The notes below the pieces were generated by a model. The model worked only from the letters and a program-made list of their open reading frames with translations. It had not been told where the DNA came from and did not search any database. Shown in pieces: positions 50,367 to 56,442 of a stretch of DNA of 56,442 nucleotides. Source of the stretch: JBIOJM01 sp044450785 (GTDB lineage Bacteria; Planctomycetota; Planctomycetia; Isosphaerales; Isosphaeraceae); contig JBIOJM010000017.1 of NCBI GenBank assembly GCA_044450785.1, positions 1 to 56,442 of the forward strand. The letters run 5' to 3'. A program made the position numbers and the translations under genes. Position 1 is the first letter of the stretch; every line of letters begins with the position of its first letter.

Positions 50367-52748
50367 TCAACCGCGCTTGGCGGCAAGGCTGATGCCGGCA
50401 GTGCGGGCCGGGTTCGCTCCCAGCGGTATACGCGGCATGACCACCCACGCCAGGATGGCCCCGGCCAGCAAGAGTCCTTGCACCGAGATGACTTGAAGGT
50501 TGGGGTAGAGTCCGGCCCAGGGGAGGCCATGGCCCATCCAGTCGAGCTTGGTGGTGAGGAGGATGCCGGCGTTCTGCAGCTCGAAAACGCCGTCGCCGGC
50601 GAACATGATGGCCAGAGCAAAGAGAAACGCTCCCGAGAGTATGAAGAACACGTGCATCGGCAGCCGTACGCTGGTGGCGCGGATGAGCACGGCGATCAAG
50701 GCCAGAAGCAGCAGGCCCAGCGCCAGGCCGGCGGCCAGGCCCAGCAATCCGGGTTGCGTCTTTCCCTCGCTGGCCAGGAGGGCCTGGTACATGAGCGAGG
50801 TCTCGGCTCCTTCGCGGTAGACGGCCAGGAACGCCGTCAGGGCCAGGGTCCCCTGGCCTCCCCGTTCCAGCCCGCGCCGGGCTTGGTGCTTGAGGAAGTC
50901 CATCCACCGCCTGGCCTGAACGTGCGAGATCAGCCAGTAGCTGACGTAGAACAGCACGCCGGAAGCAGCCAGCATCACGACGCCTTCGAGCGTTTCGCGG
51001 GCGGCACCCTGGGCCGAGTCGACCAGGAACTTCAAGGCGAGCGCGGTCGCGAGGCTGGCCGCGACCGCCAGTGCCACTCCCACCCAAATCGCCCGCCGCG
51101 CCCGCCCCTGCGCCCGGACCGCCGAATCCGCGGCGGCCGACGTGCCGGCAGGGGCGTCCAACCGCGCCGCCTGTCCGCTCGCGGGACCCGTCTGAGTCCC
51201 CGACAGGGTGGTGGCCTTGGCCACCAGTGCCAGCAGCATGGTCAAGATCAGGATGACTTCGACCCCCTCGCGCAGGATCGTGACGAGCGATGAGAAGAAC
51301 GCCGGCCCGAACGTTCCGGCCGGCCGTGCCTCGAGCCGCGCGATCAGGGCCTCGACCTTGGTGGAGAGGCCATCGAGTCGAGCCGCCAGTTCCTTCCCCT
51401 TGAGTCCCGCGGCAAGGTCGCCACGGAGCATGTTGAACTGGATTTCCAGCGCCCGCACCTCCTGCGGACTGCGTCCCAGCAAGTAGAGTTCTAGGGGCTC
51501 GAATTCCGTCATGTAGACCGTGGTCAGCTCGGAAGCGGCGTCGTCGGGCCCGTTTCGACCAGCCTCGCGTTCGACGCGCTGGAACCCGCGCCTGAGCCCC
51601 TGCAGCAGCGCCCTTGGCTTGGCGGGCGGCCCGGTCGCGGTGGCGTTCGCGTCAAGGTCCCCGACCGAGCTGGCCGGCCCTCCGATCGCGTCAATCCGGG
51701 ATCGATCGGTCACGCCCTTGGCATGGAGTGCGCTCGTGACTGCGCCCAGGTCCGAAAGGAGCCGATGGCACTTGTCGGCCAGTACCGAGGGGGATTGCCG
51801 TTTTTCGGCCACTTCGCGCACGGCCGATCGAATCGCGCGAAACTGCCGCTCCAGCTCACCGGCCTTTGCAAAGCCCAGGTATTTCCGCACCGCCGTTTCC
51901 AGGTCGGAGGCTTCGAACTCGCCCCAGTAGGCATCGTCGGCCAGCTTTCGCGCCCTGGCCAGCTCGCCCGGCCGGGTCGCGGCGTCGCGGCTCGCCGCCA
52001 GGGCGGTGCCGATCCGATCCACGACCACGGGCCACGGCCGCACCGGCGCCAGGCGCTCCGGGGATCGGCTTCCGGACGCCGCCGGCTCGGGAGGCGCCGT
52101 CAAGACCAGCGCCGGCAACTCCACCCTCTTGCCCCCCGCCACGGTGATATCCGTACGCAGCGGATCGCCCATCTCGTACCACGCGGTCAAGATGTAGTGC
52201 CCGTCCGGTACTCCGTCGAGCTGGAATCGCCCATCTCGATCGCAGACCTTGACCCATCTGGTCGGGCTGATCACCACGAATCCCCGCATGTGCTGGTGAA
52301 TGTCGCACCCCAGCCTCAGCACGCCCGGATGGTCCGGCGTGAAATCCTGGTCCTGCCCCGGCGCCATCGATTGATTGAACGGGAAGCCCGGCGAGACGAT
52401 ATGGACGTTGTGCGTCTCGCCGTCCTGGTTGGTGAACCGCACCGTCTGCCCCAGCGCGATCGCTTGCACCCGCGGGGAAAACTGCAACCCCCGCTGGTTG
52501 ACCAGCACCACATCCGTCACGCTCGATCGGACCGCCCGCTCAGCCTCGCGCGCAGACGCGCGCTTCCCATCTCGTTTGGCGGGTGTCAAATAAACCACCG
52601 CCGGACTCACGGCCGGCGAACAGACATCGGGCATCCGGACGACGCCCGTGACCTGCGCGCCACCGCTCGTCTCGCTCCCCATTGTGCAAAGCGAGCTCGA
52701 CGACAGAACCAAAACCGCCAGACAGGCAGACGTTGCTATACGATGCAT
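50367..52748 (-). CDS. FTR1-family iron permease fused to an N-terminal cupredoxin-like domain (793 aa)
   Basis: A signal peptide (1-25) is followed by a cupredoxin-like domain with a His near 113, then C148, His 151/153 and Met 154 (GCDIHQHMRG), the ligand pattern of type-1 copper sites. Next come a carboxypeptidase-regulatory-like beta unit (FQLDGVPDGHYIL), a helical linker, and an FTR1 permease with the two iron-binding REGxE motifs, REGVE (493-497) and REGAE (645-649), plus about seven helices. Likely couples copper-dependent ferrous oxidation to uptake. The ATG at 52748 is used. A promoter and a Fur-like site lie upstream, fitting iron-repressed expression. Confidence 0.9.
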   Translation of the reverse strand: MHRIATSACLAVLVLSSSSLCTMGSETSGGAQVTGVVRMPDVCSPAVSPAVVYLTPAKRDGKRASAREAERAVRSSVTDVVLVNQRGLQFSPRVQAIALGQTVRFTNQDGETHNVHIVSPGFPFNQSMAPGQDQDFTPDHPGVLRLGCDIHQHMRGFVVISPTRWVKVCDRDGRFQLDGVPDGHYILTAWYEMGDPLRTDITVAGGKRVELPALVLTAPPEPAASGSRSPERLAPVRPWPVVVDRIGTALAASRDAATRPGELARARKLADDAYWGEFEASDLETAVRKYLGFAKAGELERQFRAIRSAVREVAEKRQSPSVLADKCHRLLSDLGAVTSALHAKGVTDRSRIDAIGGPASSVGDLDANATATGPPAKPRALLQGLRRGFQRVEREAGRNGPDDAASELTTVYMTEFEPLELYLLGRSPQEVRALEIQFNMLRGDLAAGLKGKELAARLDGLSTKVEALIARLEARPAGTFGPAFFSSLVTILREGVEVILILTMLLALVAKATTLSGTQTGPASGQAARLDAPAGTSAAADSAVRAQGRARRAIWVGVALAVAASLATALALKFLVDSAQGAARETLEGVVMLAASGVLFYVSYWLISHVQARRWMDFLKHQARRGLERGGQGTLALTAFLAVYREGAETSLMYQALLASEGKTQPGLLGLAAGLALGLLLLALIAVLIRATSVRLPMHVFFILSGAFLFALAIMFAGDGVFELQNAGILLTTKLDWMGHGLPWAGLYPNLQVISVQGLLLAGAILAWVVMPRIPLGANPARTAGISLAAKRG

Positions 52749-52813
52749 CGCCGCTCTCACCCCAGTAGGACGCATCCACGCAGAGACGCAGTCTTCGCCA
52801 ATCCCAAAGTCTC

Positions 52814-52836
52814 TAATTGAGATTGAGTCTCAATAA
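52814..52836 (-). promoter_or_regulatory. Fur-like operator candidate
   Basis: Contains ATTGAGTCTCAAT (52822-52834), a 6-1-6 inverted repeat, within an AT-rich stretch with a further overlapping TTGAG half-site. The arrangement resembles Fur boxes of the TTGAGAATNATTCTCAA type. It lies immediately downstream of the -10 box of the FTR1 promoter, where a bound repressor would block transcription. Not verified by motif scoring. Confidence 0.55.
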
Positions 52837-52843
52837 CAATACA

Positions 52844-52873
52844 ATTATAGTCGTGTAGGTTACGCGACGTCAA
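52844..52873 (-). promoter_or_regulatory. Sigma70-like promoter of the iron-uptake operon
   Basis: On the minus strand TTGACG (52868-52873) and TATAAT (52844-52849) are separated by 18 bp. The -10 is a perfect consensus. It faces the FTR1 gene (start 52748), leaving a leader of roughly 90 bases that contains the Fur-like palindrome. Confidence 0.65.
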
Positions 52874-52967
52874 CAAGATGGTTATCGTCATGAAACCGGG
52901 ACTGAGCCAAGGTCGTCAGAAGGAGGCGCGGCCCAGGTCCGGATTGCTCACCGCGGAGATCCAAGCC

Positions 52968-53729
52968 ATGGAGCCGAGAGCGGGTTGGCCGAACGTGCAC
53001 CCACCCAGTCTCACCGCGGACGCTGGCACGGAATACAGTGGTCCGGTCATCGTGACGACGCTGGAGTTGAGCGGGCGCAGTATCCGGCTGGCGCGACCGG
53101 CGGACCCGGACCGGCTCCTCGATGACCCGGTGGTCATCGACTGGAATCGGCGCGACGATTACATGCCGTACTGGGCGTATCTCTGGCCGGCAGCGTTTCT
53201 GCTGGCCGACGCGGTTGCACGCGAACACTGGCCTCCGCCGGCGGCGGATTCGCGGGCCCTTGTGGCGCTGGAGATCGGCTGCGGGCTGGGCCTGGCTGGG
53301 CTGGTTGCCCTGGCACGAGGCCTCCACGTCCAGTTCACCGACTATGACCGGGCACCTCTTGAATTCGTTTTGCGGAGCGCGGCCGAGAACGGCTTCGATC
53401 CCACTCGGTTTGCCGTCCGCCGGCTCGATTGGCGTTCCCTGCCCGACGAGCGTTTTTCGTTGATTCTTGGTGCCGACGTGATCTACGAGGCCCGGCTCGT
53501 TCCCCTGGTGGCCAACCTGCTCGGCACGCTGCTCGCGCCCGACGGTCTGGGCTTGATCGCCAGCCCGCACCGCGCGGCCGCCCACGCATTCCCCGCCGCA
53601 CTCGCCTCGGCCGGCCTGGCTTGCCGGGCCGAGCCGGCGACATCCCGGACGGAATCTGGTCGCCCGATCACGGGGACGGTTTATCGCGTCACGCGGGCAG
53701 AGGGGTGTTTCGCCGCCGGGAGTGACTGA
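52968..53729 (+). CDS. Class I SAM-dependent methyltransferase (253 aa)
   Basis: Resembles the METTL21/Methyltransf_16 group of lysine-type protein methyltransferases. SAM-binding motif I is EIGCGLGLAGL (about 103-113), and the post-motif GADVIYE corresponds to the D-x-x-Y active region of these enzymes. WAYLWPAAFLLAD is a typical preceding segment. I chose the ATG at 52968 (GGAG ten bases upstream); the longer frame would begin in the promoter region of the divergent iron operon. The substrate is not known. Confidence 0.82.
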   Translation: MEPRAGWPNVHPPSLTADAGTEYSGPVIVTTLELSGRSIRLARPADPDRLLDDPVVIDWNRRDDYMPYWAYLWPAAFLLADAVAREHWPPPAADSRALVALEIGCGLGLAGLVALARGLHVQFTDYDRAPLEFVLRSAAENGFDPTRFAVRRLDWRSLPDERFSLILGADVIYEARLVPLVANLLGTLLAPDGLGLIASPHRAAAHAFPAALASAGLACRAEPATSRTESGRPITGTVYRVTRAEGCFAAGSD

Positions 53730-53740
53730 GGAACGGGCCC

Positions 53741-53864
53741 GAAATAACTTCCCGACTTGGTATTTGTGTGCCACTGGCTATGCCAGTGTCCCCATGCTTG
53801 GGCGGGCACTGGCATAGCCAGTGGCACCCGGAAAACCAGAGGAGAATAATCGGGAAGTCATTTC
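53741..53864. repeat. Nested palindromic element
   Basis: The outer inverted repeats GAAATAACTTCCCGA (53741-53755) and TCGGGAAGTCATTTC (53850-53864) match at 14 of 15 positions. The inner perfect 21-bp inverted repeats begin GTGCCACTGGCTATGCC (53768-53788) and end GGCATAGCCAGTGGCAC (53807-53827). The whole 124-bp unit can form a cruciform or long RNA hairpin. It abuts the WD40 remnant and may have caused its truncation. Confidence 0.88.
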
Positions 53865-53868
53865 CGAC

Positions 53869-53985
53869 CTGTTCCTGAGGGGTGTCACACAACCGGATCG
53901 TCTGGTCCTGACCTCCTGAGGCCAGCAGTCGATCGTCCGGTGAGAAGGCGATCAGCCCGGCTTCGAGCGGACGCGTCGATCGGCT
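53869..53985 (-). pseudogene. WD40-repeat remnant
   Basis: The minus-strand frame reads EAGLIAFSPDDRLLASGG followed by QDQTIRLCDT, a textbook WD40 repeat (GH-free half, SPDG-like turn, T-I-R-L-WD end with W replaced by C). It has no start codon, and the frame then runs into the palindromic element at 53864. A gap without other genes surrounds it. It is the last visible piece of a WD40 gene, perhaps of a kinase-WD40 type common in planctomycetes. Confidence 0.7.
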
Positions 53986-54109
53986 CCTCTCTTGCTGCCT
54001 TCCTTCCGGATTGTCTAGGCTGGGGCTAATTGGGGCTCACGCGTTGCACGCGTGGCTCGCCGAGCTCCCATCGATGATTTCCGAGCCGACGAGGTGAAAC
54101 ATTCCCCCC

Positions 54110-54898
54110 ATGGCCGATTCGCCCGATCTTGCCGCCGAACTGGAGTTTGCCAAAGCCCTTGCGATCGAGACCGCCGCGGTGGCGAGGGTGCGATGCCGGC
54201 AGGTCACGCCGCAGGAGAAGGCAAACTTGAGTTACGTCACCGACCTCGACAACGACCTGGAGCGGCTGATCCGCGGGCGGCTGGGCGAGCGATTCCCCAG
54301 CGATGCGTTGACCGGCGAGGAATTCGGCGCGGAAGGGGGCACCGGCCCGCGGCGATGGTCGATCGACCCGATCGACGGCACCGGGAACATGGTCCACGGC
54401 CTGCCACTCTGGGCGATCAGCATTGGCCTGATCATCGCGGACGAACCGGTCCTGGGCGTGATCGCCATTCCTCCGCTCCAGGAGCTGTTCTGGGCCTTGA
54501 AAGGCGCCGGCGCCTGGCTCGATGGCCAGAGGCTCTCGGCCCACGACGCTCCTGAATTTCACAACCAGGACAATGTCTGCGTCGGCACCAATGCGCTGCG
54601 AGCCGTTGATCCGCGATCGCTGCCAGGCCGGCTGCGCGACCTGGGCAGCGCGTGCTGTGAGCAAACCTTCGTCGCCGCGAATCGGCTTCAGGCGACCACC
54701 TTGCTCGGCGAGCACACGCACGACATCGCCGCGGGCGTCGTCATCGCCAGCGAGGCGGGCTGCCTGATCGGCACCCTCTCGGGGGAGCGACTCACTCCGG
54801 CCGAGCTCGTGCGCCGCACTCCGATCTCCATCCCGACTTTCATCGCTCCGCCCGAGCGGCTCAAGGCATTGATGGCGATGGCCCGACCGCTCCGATAG
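54110..54898 (+). CDS. Inositol monophosphatase family protein (262 aa)
   Basis: Mg2+-dependent phosphatase fold. The metal-binding motifs are GEE (69-71), DPIDGTGN (86-93) and THDIAAG (203-209), where the usual WDxAAG has His for Trp. The family hydrolyses inositol 1-phosphate, histidinol phosphate, fructose bisphosphate or PAP; which applies here is not decidable by eye. The ATG at 54110 follows an AT-rich leader. It is followed after 10 bp by a small gene on the same strand. Confidence 0.92.
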   Translation: MADSPDLAAELEFAKALAIETAAVARVRCRQVTPQEKANLSYVTDLDNDLERLIRGRLGERFPSDALTGEEFGAEGGTGPRRWSIDPIDGTGNMVHGLPLWAISIGLIIADEPVLGVIAIPPLQELFWALKGAGAWLDGQRLSAHDAPEFHNQDNVCVGTNALRAVDPRSLPGRLRDLGSACCEQTFVAANRLQATTLLGEHTHDIAAGVVIASEAGCLIGTLSGERLTPAELVRRTPISIPTFIAPPERLKALMAMARPLR

Positions 54899-54908
54899 GC
54901 GAAAAACC

Positions 54909-55358
54909 ATGGGCCACTGGGGTGTAAAAAGCTACGAGAACGACGAGGCGGCCGATGCGCTGGACGCGGGGTTTGATCGGGTCCATGGGACGCAGTACGA
55001 AGAGCTGATGGACGATCGCAATCCGCTGACTTTCGATCAGGTGCAGGCGCGGCTGGCTGACCCCGGGACGCTCGACGCGTCGATCGCGGCGTTGCGGGAT
55101 TCGCTGGCTCAGCCGAACCTGCCCGAGGCGTGGGACGAGCTCGCCCGTCTGGCCCTCGTCGGGATCGTGGTGCGCCACGCCGAGCTGGGGGTGCCGATAC
55201 CCGAACCGTGGCGGCAACGGGCCGTCCTCTGGCTGGAGCATGAGGAGATCGAGTGGGAGGAAGCGACGGTCCGCCGGCTCCGCCGGCAAAAGGAGATCGG
55301 CTTGCTCCGGCGCGCACCTGCGGTCGATGCCTCGGCTGCGAAATCTCCAACGGAGTAA
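54909..55358 (+). CDS. Hypothetical protein with MGHWGVKSYENDEAAD N-terminus (149 aa)
   Basis: The start MGHWGVKSYENDEAADALDA resembles the opening of DUF4259-like proteins (MGxWGxxxFENDxAxD), but the rest is mostly alpha-helical and charged. Ten bases separate it from the phosphatase gene, so the two are probably cotranscribed. No function can be given. The downstream flank is the decayed region. Confidence 0.72.
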   Translation: MGHWGVKSYENDEAADALDAGFDRVHGTQYEELMDDRNPLTFDQVQARLADPGTLDASIAALRDSLAQPNLPEAWDELARLALVGIVVRHAELGVPIPEPWRQRAVLWLEHEEIEWEEATVRRLRRQKEIGLLRRAPAVDASAAKSPTE

Positions 55359-55369
55359 GGAACCGCGCG

Positions 55370-55560
55370 GAATAATCCTGGCCGCCGGCGGGATCGACCT
55401 GGCGGCGGTCGAAGGGTGCCATGATCGACGGATCGAATCGGTGGTTGCGGAATGCCCGGTTGATTTCCGCTATGGCGACGGTCTGTAAATCATCTTGGAC
55501 GTCGAGCGTCGCGGTGAGCAATAGCAGGAAGGCAGCAACCGTTTTGATCGGCATCGACAT
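55370..55560 (-). pseudogene. 5' remnant of a secreted-protein gene
   Basis: Begins with a good signal peptide (MPIKTVAAFLLLLTATLD) followed by VQDDLQTVAIAEINRAFRNH and RFDPSIMAPFDRRQVDPAGG. The frame then continues only as antisense of the gene at 54909-55358, so the original 3' part is lost or replaced. The family is not recognised. Confidence 0.35.
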
Positions 55561-55589
55561 ATCCCCGTTAGCCTCGTTGCCAGTTATCA

Positions 55590-55820
55590 TTATGAGGTAA
55601 CCGGTGAACGGCTGGCAAGGGAAACTGATAATCCGTCCACGTCGAAATTGCTTTCCGATACGTCGTTCCGCCGCGCGTGGTCGAGCGCGTTGCCGAACTC
55701 ATGGCAGATGATGTAGATCAAGGCATTGCGGGCCGGAAATACCTGGTCAGCCGCTGCCACGGCCTGGAGGACACAGAGCAGGGAGCGGGGCACGTCGTCG
55801 ATGCAGGCCGAATCCGGTCG
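55590..55820 (-). pseudogene. Metallopeptidase-like fragment with damaged HExxH
   Basis: The frame contains NALIYIICHEFGNALDHARR, which looks like a zincin helix (HEFGHALDH in intact relatives) with the second His changed to Asn. Upstream, sequence quality falls quickly and no proper start is visible; the end is 30 bp before the signal-peptide fragment. A peptidase origin is an inference from this one motif. Confidence 0.35.
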
Positions 55821-56031
55821 CCCTGCCGCCAGCCGCCGGAATGGGCGAATCGTCGAGCTGGGGTGGTTGGCGGCATGATGGGTAGCCGCCCGACTGCTGC
55901 AATTTTGCTGCAATTATTGCCCGTGCCACTCCAACGCGACTTCAATCGAGACAACGCACGCTTGAGACGTAACTCATGTCTGCAAAACCAACTTAAATGC
56001 CACACCAACGTCAGTCCAACGCCACGCTTGC

Positions 56032-56098
56032 GGCAGACGCTGAGGACTTAAAATCTTCTGGGGGTAACGCCGTGTGGGTTCGATTCCCACGGCCGGTA
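56032..56098 (+). pseudogene. 3' fragment of tRNA-Leu(UAA), possible att scar
   Basis: GGCAGACGCTGAGGACTTAA, the anticodon loop with UAA, a long variable arm (GGGGGTAACGCCGT), the T arm GTGGG-TTCGATT-CCCAC and GGCCGGTA match a normal tRNA-Leu from the D loop to the discriminator. The 5' acceptor strand (expected ACCGGCC) and the D stem are missing; the upstream sequence is unrelated. A 3' tRNA fragment of this kind is the usual trace of integration into a tRNA gene. Confidence 0.75.
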
Positions 56099-56353
56099 CT
56101 CGTTTCGTGAGATTTCGCGCGGGTTCGGTCGCCTATCGGCATCGGTGAGGGGCGCTCCATCGTTGGGGTGGCGTTACTGCTGCCGCCGGTGAGAATTGAC
56201 AGCGACGGAGAAAGCCAAAACGGTGCCACTGGCGGCTCGGCCAGCTTGCGATCGCGCTCGGTGCTGATGCGCAGCACGTTCAACGCGGCTCATTGCGGTT
56301 GCCACGACACGCAGCTTTCGCGACCATAGGAACAAGATTGCTGGAGGTCTACC

Positions 56354-56442
56354 ATGAGCACCGCGGTGGCTCAAGAACTGACGCTTGCCGATGTTTTGCA
56401 ACAACTGGGTGGGATTTCACCCAGGCGGGTTCGCTTTCGTCC
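56354..56442 (+). CDS. Uma2 family protein, N-terminal part (runs off the window)
   Basis: The ATG at 56354 has GGAGG seven bases upstream. The visible 29 residues, MSTAVAQELTLADVLQQLGG then ISPRRVRFRP, match the usual N-terminus of planctomycete Uma2 proteins. The rest lies outside the window. Confidence 0.75.
   Translation, partial: MSTAVAQELTLADVLQQLGGISPRRVRFR

Larger units (their letters stand above)
55359..56353. other. Decayed 1-kb region without an intact gene
   Basis: Contains two broken minus-strand coding pieces (55370-55560 and 55590-55820) and a 3' tRNA-Leu fragment (56032-56098). Between them no continuous gene of good composition is visible. The mixture suggests rearrangement or excision of an integrated element. 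Confidence 0.6.

Noticed and set aside
56011..56283. 90-residue minus-strand frame
   Set aside because: It is the reverse translation of the tRNA-Leu fragment (NRTHTALPPEDFKSSAS), a known annotation artefact.

Overview
The window looks like chromosome of a high-GC planctomycete, most likely of the Isosphaeraceae type. The signs are a giant secreted FG-GAP protein with an LEPR-XLL-like N-terminus, a TIGR03067-like protein, DUF4058 and Uma2 proteins, two TatA paralogues, a TPR Ser/Thr kinase, and many dispersed palindromes and short tandem repeats in the gaps. This assignment rests on gene content and recalled family knowledge, not on a database search.

Layout: 0.3-26.4 kb is mostly minus strand. 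It holds a 4058-residue beta-helix/LamG/FG-GAP protein, a membrane Ser/Thr kinase, a secreted FG-GAP protein, an orphan sugar-type ABC ATPase with a GNAT enzyme, a heptamer-repeat region, a trypsin-like protease, a B12-type radical SAM protein, a TIGR03067-like protein and a polytopic membrane protein. 27.2-39.0 kb is an all-plus block and the most interesting part. It encodes a YukD-like ubiquitin fold with a zinc ribbon, a ThiF/E1-like enzyme, a membrane-anchored JAMM peptidase, an FHA membrane protein, two paralogous zinc-ribbon proteins, a RING-like membrane protein, a RING-like/trypsin fusion, an E2-like protein with its catalytic Cys, and a DUF2752 membrane protein. zwf and opcA follow. 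Together these make a candidate complete prokaryotic ubiquitin-like conjugation and deconjugation system built around membrane proteins. Systems of this general class are known from comparative genomics; the composition here (shared zinc ribbons, RING fused to a protease, FHA partner) is what deserves attention.

39-49.6 kb is mixed: nikR, a Gfo/Idh/MocA oxidoreductase, a Bax inhibitor-1-like protein, DUF4058 proteins (one intact, one decayed), a 644-bp element with 14-bp terminal inverted repeats enclosing a gene remnant, an FAD oxidoreductase, tRNA-Leu(UAG), a tatA cluster, a thioesterase and an Uma2 nuclease. 49.7-52.9 kb is an iron-uptake pair (a P19/Tp34-type protein and a cupredoxin-FTR1 fusion) with a sigma70-like promoter and an overlapping Fur-like palindrome. 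52.9-56.4 kb holds a methyltransferase, a WD40 remnant, an inositol-monophosphatase-like protein, a small hypothetical protein, a decayed 1-kb stretch with broken reading frames, a 3' tRNA-Leu fragment, and the start of another Uma2 gene.

A second theme is repeat biology. Heptamer tandem arrays of at least four sequence families (TCCTTGG/TCCTTAG, CATCCTT, GTGTTCA, CGATTTT) and several palindromic elements sit at gene ends. In several cases they supply the stop codon or the last residues of the protein. Two palindromic elements in opposite orientation flank the Ubl-E1-JAMM genes.
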